Notes: a model not told the origin generated them from the sequence alone. Shown: positions 54,639 through 64,000, counted from the stretch's first letter. The stretch: 64,000 nucleotides of DNA from Microvirga sp. SRT01 (GCA_018139225.1 JAGSNX010000001.1:1054001-1118000); one strand, 5' to 3'. Program-made: numbers and translations.

Positions 54639-55061
54639 TCAGCGGCAGCGTACGTTGTTGCGGTCGATCGCGCGGCCCGCCACCGCGCCACCGGCGGCAC
54701 CCAGCAACGTACCGAGCGTGTCGGAGCCGCCGCTCGCGATGAGGTTGCCGAGCAGGCCACCGGCGGCGGCACCGACGATCAGGCCGGTCGTGCCGTCGTT
54801 GCGGCGGCAGTAATATCGCCCGTTGCGACCGCGATAGACGCGGTCGTTGGCGGCAAGGCGACGCTCGCGGTAGCGGCGGTCGTCGACATAATAGCGTTCG
54901 GCATCGTAGCCGCCATAGGACGGGTCCGGGCGGTTATAGTCGTAGGAGGAATAGCTGCGGTAGCGGTCGTTGCCATACCCTCCCCCCGTCGCGCAGCCCG
55001 CCAGCGTGGCAGAGGCGAGCGTCGCAGCAAGTATTGCGGTGGTCTTCGGGGTCAGGCGCAT
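54639..55061 (-). CDS. Glycine-zipper outer-membrane lipoprotein (17-kDa antigen-like)
   Basis: A 140-residue lipoprotein: signal MRLTPKTTAILAATLASATLAGC with lipobox LAGC. A Tyr/Asp/Arg-rich spacer (YDYNRPDPSYGGYDAERYY) follows, then the glycine zipper GLIVGAAAGGLLGNLIASGG and LGTLLGAAGGAVAGRAI. Such 2TM glycine-zipper proteins resemble the rickettsial 17-kDa antigen and SlyB, proteins of envelope integrity. ATG 55061 is used, with AAAGGA 8 bases upstream; an ATG 9 bases earlier is less likely. A palindromic FNR/FixK-like box lies 25 bp upstream. Confidence 0.88.
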   Translation of the reverse strand: MRLTPKTTAILAATLASATLAGCATGGGYGNDRYRSYSSYDYNRPDPSYGGYDAERYYVDDRRYRERRLAANDRVYRGRNGRYYCRRNDGTTGLIVGAAAGGLLGNLIASGGSDTLGTLLGAAGGAVAGRAIDRNNVRCR

Positions 55062-55085
55062 GGCAGGCATCCTTTCTCTATCCGG

Positions 55086-55099
55086 TTGATATCGATCAA
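55086..55099. promoter_or_regulatory. FNR/FixK-type box
   Basis: TTGAT at 55086-55090 and ATCAA at 55095-55099 around ATCG give a full match to TTGAT-N4-ATCAA. The centre is only about 31 bp upstream of the lipoprotein ATG. A class II activator position would therefore put the transcription start inside the gene; repression or chance is as likely. Confidence 0.4.
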
Positions 55100-55172
55100 A
55101 TGCGCCGGGTGGCGAAAGGGTTGCGAGGGTCGGTTCATCCACCGACGTGGAGTCATCGATCAAGCCAAACCG

Positions 55173-55246
55173 CCCCGTTCGGCCTGAGCGAAGTCGAAGC
55201 GTCGGCCATTTGGCATGGCCTTCGACTTCGCTCAGGCCGAACGGGG
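55173..55246. repeat. Palindromic intergenic repeat (CCCCGTTCGGCCTGAGC type)
   Basis: Arms 55173-55199 and 55220-55246 are exact or nearly exact reverse complements of 27 bases, with the outer end CCCCGTTCGG and the inner end AAGTCGAAG. The loop itself carries GGCCA/TGGCC. It is related to the repeat at 4167-4253, here between the glycine-zipper lipoprotein gene and osmC. Confidence 0.88.
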
Positions 55247-55287
55247 GAGTCCGGCTCAGAGTCATGGAGCCGGCCGCCCAACACTGC

Positions 55288-55713
55288 CTAGTTCAGCGTG
55301 TGCTGCAACGTGATCTCGCAGTTCAGGACCTTGGAGATGGGGCAGCCGGCCTTGGCGCCCGCCGCGATCTCGTCAAACTGCGCGGCTTCGATGCCGGGCA
55401 CGGTCGCGGTTAGGGTCAGGTCGGAGCGGGTGACGGTGAAGCCGTCGCCGTCCTTGTCGAGCTGCACCGCGGCCTTGGTGTCGAGCGTTCCCTCGGTGAA
55501 GCCGGCCCCCGCCAGTGCGAAGCTGAGCGCCATCGTGAAGCAGCTGGCGTGGGCGGCGGCGATCAGCTCCTCCGGGTTGGTGCCGGGCTCGTCGCCGAAG
55601 CGGGTCCCGAAGCCATAGGGATTGTTGTCCAGCACCGTCGACTGGGTGCTGACATGGCCCTTGCCATCCTTACCGAGACCTTCGTAGCGGGCGGTGGCGG
55701 TGCGTGTCGTCAT
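55288..55713 (-). CDS. osmC: OsmC-type organic hydroperoxide reductase
   Basis: A 141-residue peroxidase that reduces organic hydroperoxides with two cysteines. Cys 58 in AAHASCFTMAL and Cys 124 in KAGCPISKVL are both present. NPYGFGTRFG, GTNPEELIAAAHA and the C-terminal NCEITLQHTLN follow the E. coli OsmC pattern more closely than Ohr. It lies 18 bp after the 146-aa membrane-protein gene on the same strand and is probably co-transcribed with it. Stress induction is likely from family knowledge; no specific operator is seen. Confidence 0.93.
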   Translation of the reverse strand: MTTRTATARYEGLGKDGKGHVSTQSTVLDNNPYGFGTRFGDEPGTNPEELIAAAHASCFTMALSFALAGAGFTEGTLDTKAAVQLDKDGDGFTVTRSDLTLTATVPGIEAAQFDEIAAGAKAGCPISKVLNCEITLQHTLN

Positions 55714-55731
55714 GGGCTTCTATTCCTTCGT

Positions 55732-56172
55732 TTACTGAATCGTCGTGCCGCGATCGGCGGCGAGACTGGGGGCCGGGCCGGTCGCGGGACGCAGGCTCTC
55801 ACGCTCTTCCGCGGTCGGCACCGCCGTGGGGTCCGGCCGGAAAGCCTCTGGCGCGCGGTTGGTGCCGGGGCGCGGCGCATCGGCGGCGAGATCGGGCACC
55901 GCATGTTCGGCGGGGCTCGACGCGGCGGCCTCGCTGGCGCGACGGCGGACGAAGAAGGCGGCGGCGAGCGAACCGGCGAGCCCGAGCGCGGCGGCACCGG
56001 CGGCCAGCGTCTGCATGCCGAAGCGGCGGTCGGCGGGCTTCGCGTTACGCGAGGGCGAACGGCGAGCGGCGCGGGGCTTGCCCGTCGAGCCCGTCGCATT
56101 CGCCTTGCGGTTGGGAGCCTTGCGGGCGGGCGTCTTCGTCTCGGCGGAGTTCGCCGGAGTGCGGGGGGCCAT
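55732..56172 (-). CDS. Basic single-span membrane protein, overlapping the upstream gene
   Basis: A 146-residue product: an N-terminal 50 residues rich in Lys, Arg, Ala and Pro (KTPARKAPNRKANATG), one transmembrane stretch MQTLAAGAAALGLAGSLAAAFFV near 53-75, then a Pro/Glu/Ala tail. AAAGG lies 7 bases before the ATG at 56172, so translation is credible. Its first 128 bp lie inside the 411-aa gene in another frame on the same strand. The very basic, low-complexity N-terminus is what one expects from a newly gained or overprinted reading frame. Function unknown. Confidence 0.62.
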   Translation of the reverse strand: MAPRTPANSAETKTPARKAPNRKANATGSTGKPRAARRSPSRNAKPADRRFGMQTLAAGAAALGLAGSLAAAFFVRRRASEAAASSPAEHAVPDLAADAPRPGTNRAPEAFRPDPTAVPTAEERESLRPATGPAPSLAADRGTTIQ

Positions 56173-57280
56173 CGTCTTGCCTTTCGCTGGAGGAGGATGC
56201 GGCGTTCAACCCCCCGGGCGGCGGGGTCGTTCCTTCGCGCAGCGCGGCGATGTCCGCGCGCACCGCATCGAAATAGGCGAGGCGTGCCGCCTCCGCCTGT
56301 TCGGGGTCGACCAATTCGCCATCGGCCATGCGATACAGGCGATAGGCTTGATCCATCAGGGCGCCTTCCTCGTCAGTGAGTTGGCGCTCATACTTGGCGT
56401 CGCCCCATCGGCCGAACTCCAGCACATCCTCCGCACCGGGCGGCGGCGGGAAATCGGTGAGGAACAGCCCGGTACGGGTGTGCTGCCAGACGTGCAGCGC
56501 ATCGTCATTCATGGCCTGCGCCGCGGTGCGAAGTGGAGGAAGTGGAGGCGTCGGCGCGTCGTCTGCCCCTTCGCGAGCCGGAGCGGCGAAGTGGAGCAGG
56601 CCGGCAGCCTCCGCCCGCGCCCATTGCTCCGCGGTCCAGCCGGCGCGGGCAGCGGGATCGAGATCGGTCATGTCGACCTCCCGCGCGATGTCCGCGCCGA
56701 CGCGCAGCCAGCGATCGGCGGCGGCGAGCGCGAGCAGTGGCGCGAGGTCGCGTTCATCCTGTGCGCTGTTGCCGGAGGCTGGCCCCTCCCCCGCCAGACC
56801 GCGGCGTTGCAGGAACAGCCCGGCGGCGGCGGGGCTGTCGTCGGCGGCCATGCCCGCCAGCCACGCGTCCCAACCGCTGGCGATCAGCCGCGCCGCGCCC
56901 TGCGACGGGGTGCCGGCGGCGTCGTCCGCCTGCCGGTCGAGCCGCGCGAGCATGGTCGAGGCGAGCCGGTTGTCGAAGCGGTGCCGCGTCCAGGTCGATC
57001 CGTCAGGGCGGCTGTAGGTATCGACCTGCCCGTCGATCGCACGGGCGGTCAACGCATCGGCGATCCTGTCCCGCGCGAGCAGGCTGGCCGCCTGCCACCC
57101 CAGCGCAAAGGCCGACCCCGCCGCGCGCCGCCGCAGCGCATAGGCGGACGAGACGGACATGCCGACATGCCGGCACGCCTCCTCCACCGTCGCCCCCACC
57201 GCGACGGATTCGAGGAACGCGCGCTGACGCTCACCGGTCCAGCCGTCGTGGCGAATGTCGCAGGGCGTGTTCGCGTTCAT
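56045..57280 (-). CDS. Protein with N-terminal HTH (terminase-small-subunit-like), function unknown
   Basis: A 411-residue product. Residues 11-60 look like a helix-turn-helix of the phage terminase small subunit type: GWTGERQRAFLESVAVGAT, EEACRHVGMSVSSAYALRRR, GSAFALGWQAA. The remainder is Asp/Ala-rich and helical with DRIADALTARAIDGQVDTY and RHRFDNRLASTMLARLDR. A Pro-rich TPPLPPLR segment is encoded by the dispersed repeat at 56529-56554. ATG 57280 has AAAGGA 6 bases upstream. No other phage gene is near. Related single genes are common in sphingomonads and may be domesticated. Confidence 0.75.
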   Translation of the reverse strand: MNANTPCDIRHDGWTGERQRAFLESVAVGATVEEACRHVGMSVSSAYALRRRAAGSAFALGWQAASLLARDRIADALTARAIDGQVDTYSRPDGSTWTRHRFDNRLASTMLARLDRQADDAAGTPSQGAARLIASGWDAWLAGMAADDSPAAAGLFLQRRGLAGEGPASGNSAQDERDLAPLLALAAADRWLRVGADIAREVDMTDLDPAARAGWTAEQWARAEAAGLLHFAAPAREGADDAPTPPLPPLRTAAQAMNDDALHVWQHTRTGLFLTDFPPPPGAEDVLEFGRWGDAKYERQLTDEEGALMDQAYRLYRMADGELVDPEQAEAARLAYFDAVRADIAALREGTTPPPGGLNAASSSSERQDDGPPHSGELRRDEDARPQGSQPQGECDGLDGQAPRRSPFALA

Positions 57281-57361
57281 GGTTTGTCCTTTCGAGAGAG
57301 GACGGACCATGTATCTTATGCGTGGGGTTGTAGGACAGGGGGCGAGTCGGGATGACGGTGC

Positions 57362-57389
57362 TTGACGCAGCGATTTACGTAGTTACATA
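57362..57389 (+). promoter_or_regulatory. Sigma-70-type promoter of brnTA
   Basis: TTGACG (57362-57367), 16 bases, TACATA (57384-57389), directly followed 7 bases on by the brnT GTG. Transcription would start at or just before the start codon, so brnT mRNA may be nearly leaderless. The spacer contains the palindrome TACGTA, a possible BrnA operator. Confidence 0.55.
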
Positions 57390-57395
57390 TTTCTA

Positions 57396-57668
57396 GTGGA
57401 GATCAGTTTCGATCCTGCCAAGCGTGCAGCGACGCTTGCGGAGCGCGGACTGGACTTCGCAGAAGCCGGTCGCGTTTTCGACGGACCGGTGTTCGAGTTC
57501 GAGGATGTCCGCTTCGATTATCCGGAGCGGCGGTTCTCGACCATCGGGCTGCTCGGCGAGCGGATGGTGGTCGTCATCTGGTGCGAGACGGGCACCGGGC
57601 GGCGCATAGTGTCGATGAGGAAGGCCAATGACCGAGAACAATCCCGGCTCCGCAGTCGGCTCGCTTGA
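57396..57668 (+). CDS. brnT: BrnT-type ribonuclease toxin
   Basis: A 90-residue protein of the BrnT family: ISFDPAKRAATLAERGLDF, DYPERRFSTIGLLGERMVVV, and RRIVSMRKANDREQ, where the RIxSMRKANxxE signature holds the active-site residues. BrnT cleaves RNA and slows growth when free. Start GTG at 57396. The stop lies 41 bp inside brnA, the toxin-first order typical of BrnTA. Confidence 0.92.
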   Translation: MEISFDPAKRAATLAERGLDFAEAGRVFDGPVFEFEDVRFDYPERRFSTIGLLGERMVVVIWCETGTGRRIVSMRKANDREQSRLRSRLA

Positions 57669-57927
57669 TCCCGCCGACGATGCGCCGGAATGGACCGACG
57701 CCATGTTCGACGCCGCGGAGTTCAGTGTCGGCGGTGAAGTCGTGCGGACTGCCACGGGGTATCTGGGCAAGACCGGCGTGGTGCGCGGACGCCCCGCGCA
57801 ACGAGGCCGCGCGAAGCAACAGGTGACCTTGCGGCTGGACCCGGACGTGGTGGAGCGGTTTCGTGAAAGCGGTCCGGGGTGGCAGGGGCGGATCAACGAG
57901 GCGTTGCGACGGGTGGTGGGGCTTTAG
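57628..57927 (+). CDS. brnA: BrnA-type antitoxin
   Basis: A 99-residue ribbon-helix-helix antitoxin. Its N-terminal half is acidic (DPADDAPEWTDAMFDAAEF) and wraps the toxin. The C-terminal KQQVTLRLDPDVVERFRESG then GWQGRINEALRRVV is the BrnA_antitoxin fold that binds DNA. It overlaps brnT by 41 bp in another frame and should repress the shared promoter at 57362-57389. Confidence 0.92.
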   Translation: MTENNPGSAVGSLDPADDAPEWTDAMFDAAEFSVGGEVVRTATGYLGKTGVVRGRPAQRGRAKQQVTLRLDPDVVERFRESGPGWQGRINEALRRVVGL

Positions 57928-58169
57928 GAATATCGCTGTCCGGCGAGGAGGACGGCCGGTATCTCGATCCGGTTGGTGAATGGACCGGTGATCGGGCGAA
58001 TGCCGGCTATCATCGCCAGAGGCGTGGCGATCCTCCGCCACCCGGGTCGTCGCCGCCCATTCGAAGTATTGCCCCCGGATCGGACCAATCCGGCTGCTTG
58101 GAAGCGCCGTGTTCTGATAGCATCGCTTCCGCGGCCATGGGATGTGACCGCTTAACGGGAGAGATGGCC

Positions 58170-58397
58170 ATGGGTCTAAGTTCGCGCAAAATAATCTGTG
58201 GAATAGCCTATTCCCTTATCTCGATGGTGGCGTCGCCGGCATTTGCCCAGTCCCAGTGCGGACGCTGCGAGCATGCCTATCTTAACGCGCGGCATGAGTG
58301 CTACTATCGCTACAACAGCAATCTATGGTGCTATCAGCAGGCGGACGCCGCGTACTACAACTGCCAGCGTCAAAATGGGTGCGTCCGGGGCGAGTAA
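58170..58397 (+). CDS. Small secreted protein with six cysteines
   Basis: A 75-residue product with signal peptide RKIICGIAYSLISMVASPAF then AQ. The mature part of about 48 residues has six Cys (QSQCGRCEH, RHECYY, LWCYQQ, YYNCQR, NGCVRG) and many Tyr, so up to three disulfides. I choose ATG 58170 because GGAGAG lies 7 bases before it; ATG 58164 is too close to that site. I recognise no family. The spacing is not that of a known bacteriocin. Upstream, 57928-58169 holds no gene that I can support. Confidence 0.7.
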   Translation: MGLSSRKIICGIAYSLISMVASPAFAQSQCGRCEHAYLNARHECYYRYNSNLWCYQQADAAYYNCQRQNGCVRGE

Positions 58398-58446
58398 CCT
58401 TCAATAGAAACCTGGCTAGGCGAGCGCGACATCAGCGGAGTTTCGG

Positions 58447-58962
58447 ATGATTTTCAGCATTGTCGCTCTTGCCGCCATGATTGCTCCCGCCCCCGCCACC
58501 AAGAATCCGGTCTTCAGTTGGGGCAAACCGGGGGTCACTCAGCAGAACTTCGAACGCAGCGCGCTCGAATGCAGCCGGCCGGTCGCAACGGCGGATGTGT
58601 CAGCCGATCCGAGCGCCAAAGCCTATGTTGCAGGATTCGAGGTGCTGGACCGGGAGAACAATATGCCCCCGATGCCCGTGCCGCAAAGCGACGATCCGAA
58701 CCTCGTCCGCGCCGATAGACAGGTTCGTCTGAAGCGGATGTATTCGCCGGAACGCAAGGTCGACGCATTGCAGAACGAACTGCAATCGCGCGTCGACGCT
58801 TGCCTGAAGGCGAATGGATATGTGCGGTTTGCGCTCTCGGACGATCAGCGACGCGCGCTGACGAGGTTGAAGAGGGGGTCCGACGAGCGCAGGCGCTATC
58901 TCTACACCCTCGGTGCCGATGCAGACATAGTTGCCCGTCAGCGCGTTATGGCGAAACCATAG
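58447..58962 (+). CDS. Exported protein of unknown function
   Basis: A 171-residue product with a short signal peptide MIFSIVALAAMIAPAPA, then a mature domain with QQNFERSALECSRPV and LQSRVDACLKANGYVRF. A pair of Cys spaced across the protein could form a disulfide. The pattern ECxxx...CLxxNGY is common in small sphingomonad and other proteobacterial periplasmic or lipoprotein-like proteins. No enzyme motif. It lies tail to tail with uvrA, 20 bp apart, and 50 bp after the six-Cys gene. Confidence 0.75.
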   Translation: MIFSIVALAAMIAPAPATKNPVFSWGKPGVTQQNFERSALECSRPVATADVSADPSAKAYVAGFEVLDRENNMPPMPVPQSDDPNLVRADRQVRLKRMYSPERKVDALQNELQSRVDACLKANGYVRFALSDDQRRALTRLKRGSDERRRYLYTLGADADIVARQRVMAKP

Positions 58963-58982
58963 CCGCTTTGGCGGCGTTCATC

Positions 58983-61892
<2,910 letters not shown>

Positions 61893-61899
61893 ATCAGGC

Positions 61900-61914
61900 G
61901 TTCTACTTCCGTTC
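61900..61914. promoter_or_regulatory. LexA (SOS) box of uvrA
   Basis: GTTC at 61900-61903 and GTTC at 61911-61914 with 7 bases between: an exact match to the alphaproteobacterial LexA direct repeat GTTC-N7-GTTC. It lies 8 bp upstream of the uvrA start codon, where a bound repressor would block transcription. Confidence 0.85.
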
Positions 61915-62042
61915 TGCGCGAAGGGCTAGATGGGGCTTTGCGGTGAGTTAGGGTCGAGGCGCGCGAGTTGCGAGGGGTAGCGACGGGGGGATGACAGGCC
62001 GCGGACGTGTCTTATATCTACACGACACCAGTGGAGCCGAGC

Positions 62043-62435
62043 ATGACGAAGAAGGCCAAACGCATTCCCAAGCGGATCGGCGGCGTGAAGCTGCCCAAGG
62101 AATTGCGACAGAAGGGCGAGGCCTTGCTCGACCGGGGCGAAGCGCTGCTGGCGCAGGCGAACACGCCGGCCGGGCGCGAGGTGCTGACCGCCGGACTGAC
62201 GATGGCGGCGGCGGCGGCCAGCGCGGCGATCGTCAATGCCGGACGCGAGCGGACGAAGGCGGCCGAGGCTGCTGCCGCGCCGGAGCCGGCGGCGCCCCCG
62301 ACCCCGCCCTCGCCGCCGCCACAGGGCACGCCCCAGGGCACCCAGCGCACGCCCGACCCGCAGGTGATCGCCGACGCGCTGACGCAGGCGGCGGAGCAGG
62401 TGCTCGGGAGGTTGTTCGGGGGGAAGAAGGCTTGA
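62043..62435 (+). CDS. Hypothetical Lys/Ala/Pro-rich protein
   Basis: A 130-residue protein: basic N-terminus KKAKRIPKRIGGVKLPKELR, an Ala-rich helical middle (REVLTAGLTMAAAAASAAIV), a Pro-rich linker APPTPPSPPPQGTPQG and a C-terminal helix IADALTQAAEQVLGRLFGG. No signal peptide is seen. ATG 62043 has GGAG 6 bases upstream. It diverges from uvrA, so the same 150-bp region serves both promoters. No family recognised. Confidence 0.72.
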   Translation: MTKKAKRIPKRIGGVKLPKELRQKGEALLDRGEALLAQANTPAGREVLTAGLTMAAAAASAAIVNAGRERTKAAEAAAAPEPAAPPTPPSPPPQGTPQGTQRTPDPQVIADALTQAAEQVLGRLFGGKKA

Positions 62436-62770
62436 CGGCGCTCGCGGGGACGGCTGTCCGGCGACTCCGCCTTGTCCGTTCGTGCCAAGCGTGGTTGAAG
62501 CGATTAGGTCCGCCGCGTGGCGTTCGACTCGCCAAGGCAGGACGGGGATCGGATATTCGGGCTGATTTCTGTCCCACCTGACGTGCCGCTGCTGCGGGGG
62601 ACCCCGCCAATTCGACCGACTCACGCGTCGCTCTCGAAGGTAGATGTTCTGGGAACTTCTGGGTTCGGTGAATAGCGGCCTGACCGTTTTCCGAGACGCG
62701 GGTAGCGGTAGCGGACATCGAGCGGCGGCTGCCCTTCCCCGAAAAGAATGGTGGATCGGGACGGCTGGAT
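62436..62770. other. Intergenic stretch, no gene seen
   Basis: About 335 bp between the hypothetical gene and the CPBP-family gene, both ending here (tail to tail). No open frame has a ribosome site or recognisable product, and I see no strong hairpin with a T-run. Base composition begins to fall from about 62640 rightward. Confidence 0.5.
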
Positions 62771-63412
62771 TTACGGGTTCACGACTGTCGCTCGCGGAGA
62801 CGTTGTCAAAGCTATCAGCGGCAATCCAGTATGGATTAGCATGAGCCACCAAAGTTCGTGCGTCACCGCGAAAGCTGTGGTGAATACAAGAGCAGATGTG
62901 ATGCTCGCCATCAGCAGGCGGCGATCTTTAACGCCATGCGCGACACCGTAGGCAAGGGCTGCCACTCCTATGGCCGCAACGATCCCGAATAGCGGCGTCA
63001 AGAACCACAGCAGGAATCCCCGATACAAAATTTCCCAGCCCAACCCCGCCGCAAATGCGAACAGAACATAGCTTCCACGCTCGACTGTCGTTTGGGGAAA
63101 CGGATCGTCAGCATCTTCAGCGATCACTTTATTTTCGCGCCGAGCGGCCACACCTGAAACCGCCAGAAACAATACCGCACCAATTAGGCAAATCCATCCC
63201 AATTTTGTGGGTGGAACTTTCAATCCTAATAAGGATGTACTTCTGGTTGTGACGCTCCATTGCAAGGCCAAAACGGTCAGACAGCCTGCGATGATGAAAA
63301 TTGCCGAACGGTAACGCGCGATGCGGGAGCGACTAATACCGGATCGTTCCCGCCAGACTACCTGCATAGGAATGCCGATCAACAGCAGCACTGCCAGCGC
63401 GATATCTACCAT
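62771..63412 (-). CDS. CPBP-family intramembrane protein
   Basis: A 213-residue protein with about six membrane segments. It matches the CPBP/Abi family (CAAX protease-like) in the WEILYRGFLLWFL region, AYGVAHGV (the His motif) and HELWWLMLIHTGLPLIA (third motif). Family members have EExxxR; here the first Glu is Trp (WEILYR), which may abolish or change activity. ATG 63412 has no strong ribosome site. Its base composition is visibly lower in GC than that of the neighbours to the left. Roles in the family include bacteriocin immunity and protein processing. Confidence 0.78.
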   Translation of the reverse strand: MVDIALAVLLLIGIPMQVVWRERSGISRSRIARYRSAIFIIAGCLTVLALQWSVTTRSTSLLGLKVPPTKLGWICLIGAVLFLAVSGVAARRENKVIAEDADDPFPQTTVERGSYVLFAFAAGLGWEILYRGFLLWFLTPLFGIVAAIGVAALAYGVAHGVKDRRLLMASITSALVFTTAFAVTHELWWLMLIHTGLPLIALTTSPRATVVNP

Positions 63413-63578
63413 GTCTCAGACACCGCTCCTATCGTGACTCATTGGCGAATGGCCCTTCTATAGTAAATTAGCAATTTGCGGGGCGGGGCGTGAAACGTCC
63501 TTCCGTAAAGGAACCGCGATCGAGACGGCGAGCGCCGTCGCGACTGGGATGCTGTTTCGGGAACGGCAAGTCTGGTGT

Positions 63579-63920
63579 TCAGCGCCTCTCCAAGGTCCGC
63601 AACTCGTTCATGACTCCATCGGGCATTGCCGTGCGGCTAATGATTGTGAGGTATCTGCCGACGCCCGGAACGCCGGCCTTCAATCGGATGTGAAATCGAA
63701 AGGCATCGTCGATCTCAAGCACCTCAATTACTCCATATCCGCCGTAGATCTGATCTTGCACTTCAGCGTAATGATCCTCGCCGAAGAACTCGTGTTTAGC
63801 GCCGACGTCACGCGGCTTCGACAGGATAAGGTAGACAGCGGGTGACCCAGCCAAGTCGAATGCAATTTGCACCACGCCATCTTCGACGGACAGGCTCTCC
63901 GCGATACTTTCACATTTCAT
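63579..63920 (-). CDS. Small protein, possibly Imm10-like immunity protein
   Basis: A 113-residue protein with alternating beta strands: SVEDGVVQIAFDL, YLILSKPRD, DHYAEVQDQIYGGYGVIEVL, FRFHIRLK and a final helix GVMNELRTLER. The order YLxL...Y-x-E-x-x-x-Q...GGYGxI resembles the Imm10 immunity family as I remember it. This is a pattern match from memory and not a search. GGAGG lies 7 bases before the ATG at 63920. No cognate toxin is visible in the window. It could equally be an unrelated cytosolic protein. Confidence 0.45.
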   Translation of the reverse strand: MKCESIAESLSVEDGVVQIAFDLAGSPAVYLILSKPRDVGAKHEFFGEDHYAEVQDQIYGGYGVIEVLEIDDAFRFHIRLKAGVPGVGRYLTIISRTAMPDGVMNELRTLERR

Positions 63921-63921
63921 C

Positions 63922-63969
63922 TGCTGCCCTCCGTGCGGAGTGAACTACTCCGCAGACAGAGAGGCAGCA
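63922..63969. other. Two-part hairpin upstream of the last gene
   Basis: TGCTGCC (63922-63928) pairs with GGCAGCA (63963-63969), and TGCGGAGT (63934-63941) with ACTCCGCA (63946-63953), as a nested stem. It lies directly before the 113-aa gene's start and covers its ribosome site (GGAGG on the minus strand), so it could hinder translation. Confidence 0.55.
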
Positions 63970-64000
63970 AATAGGAACGCCTTCGGTGTGGCTGAACGTC

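Noticed and set aside
56045..57280. Prophage remnant based on the terminase-like HTH
   Set aside because: No other phage gene, integrase or att-like repeat is nearby; a single HTH match does not support a prophage.

Overview
The window is a high-GC, gene-dense stretch of an alphaproteobacterial chromosome, most likely from the Sphingomonadaceae. This rests on the gene families present (CpdR, TrcR, SapC-family, DUF1192, DUF1289, a GlgE pathway), on the many palindromic intergenic repeats with CCTCCCC/GGGGAGG or CGTTCGG/CCGAACG arms, and on the regulatory sites: a GTTC-N7-GTTC LexA box and a GGAAC-N17-GTT promoter of the EcfG type. I see no rRNA, no CRISPR array, no insertion sequence and no prophage. 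There is one tRNA, tRNA-Val(GAC).

Layout. 1-408: 3' end of a thiolase. 510-3136: a membrane protein, a GNAT acetyltransferase and alanine racemase. 3227-9883: a minus-strand valine-degradation cluster (mmsA, lipoprotein, acyl-CoA dehydrogenase, 3-hydroxyisobutyryl-CoA hydrolase, enoyl-CoA hydratase, mmsB). Its three downstream junctions each hold palindromic repeats. 9959-23938: a minus-strand trehalose/alpha-glucan operon (DUF2934 gene, glgE, treS-maltokinase fusion, glgX, treZ, malQ, treY), mostly coupled by 4-bp ATGA overlaps. 24178-27187: bioF-bioD-bioA, then tRNA-Val and cpdR. 27838-35820: N-formylglutamate amidohydrolase family, a structured noncoding gap, SapC-family, FAD-linked oxidase, DEAD-box helicase, DUF1289, GST, dienelactone hydrolase and trcR. 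35929-37847: a metallophosphoesterase-glycosyltransferase pair that I read as a PlcP-Agt lipid-remodelling operon, preceded by an 11-bp-periodic Pho-box-like array. 38323-38888: VapBC. 38892-46419: quinone oxidoreductase, DUF1192, clpA, a GGDEF protein, xseB, ispA and coaD. 46486-52936: cyclophilin, queA, EF-hand protein, tgt, a 68-aa protein and an M16 peptidase, each overlapping the next by 4 bp. 53006-58962: small envelope and stress genes (SleB-like hydrolase, 56-aa protein, glycine-zipper lipoprotein, OsmC), BrnTA and two small exported proteins. 58983-61892: uvrA with its SOS box. The right edge (from about 62.8 kb) is visibly less GC-rich and holds a CPBP-family membrane protein and a possible Imm10-like protein.

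How the genes fit together. The trehalose cluster can form a loop: TreS isomerises trehalose to maltose, the fused kinase phosphorylates it, GlgE polymerises maltose-1-phosphate into alpha-1,4-glucan, GlgX debranches, and TreY/TreZ turn glucan back into trehalose. The branching enzyme GlgB is not in the window. The valine cluster takes isobutyryl-CoA to propionyl-CoA. The signals I would look at first are the Pho-box-like array before the PlcP/Agt pair, the structured gap at 28676-28914, the candidate EcfG promoter before a 56-aa gene, the FNR-like box before the glycine-zipper lipoprotein, and the 128-bp out-of-frame gene overlap near 56.1 kb.
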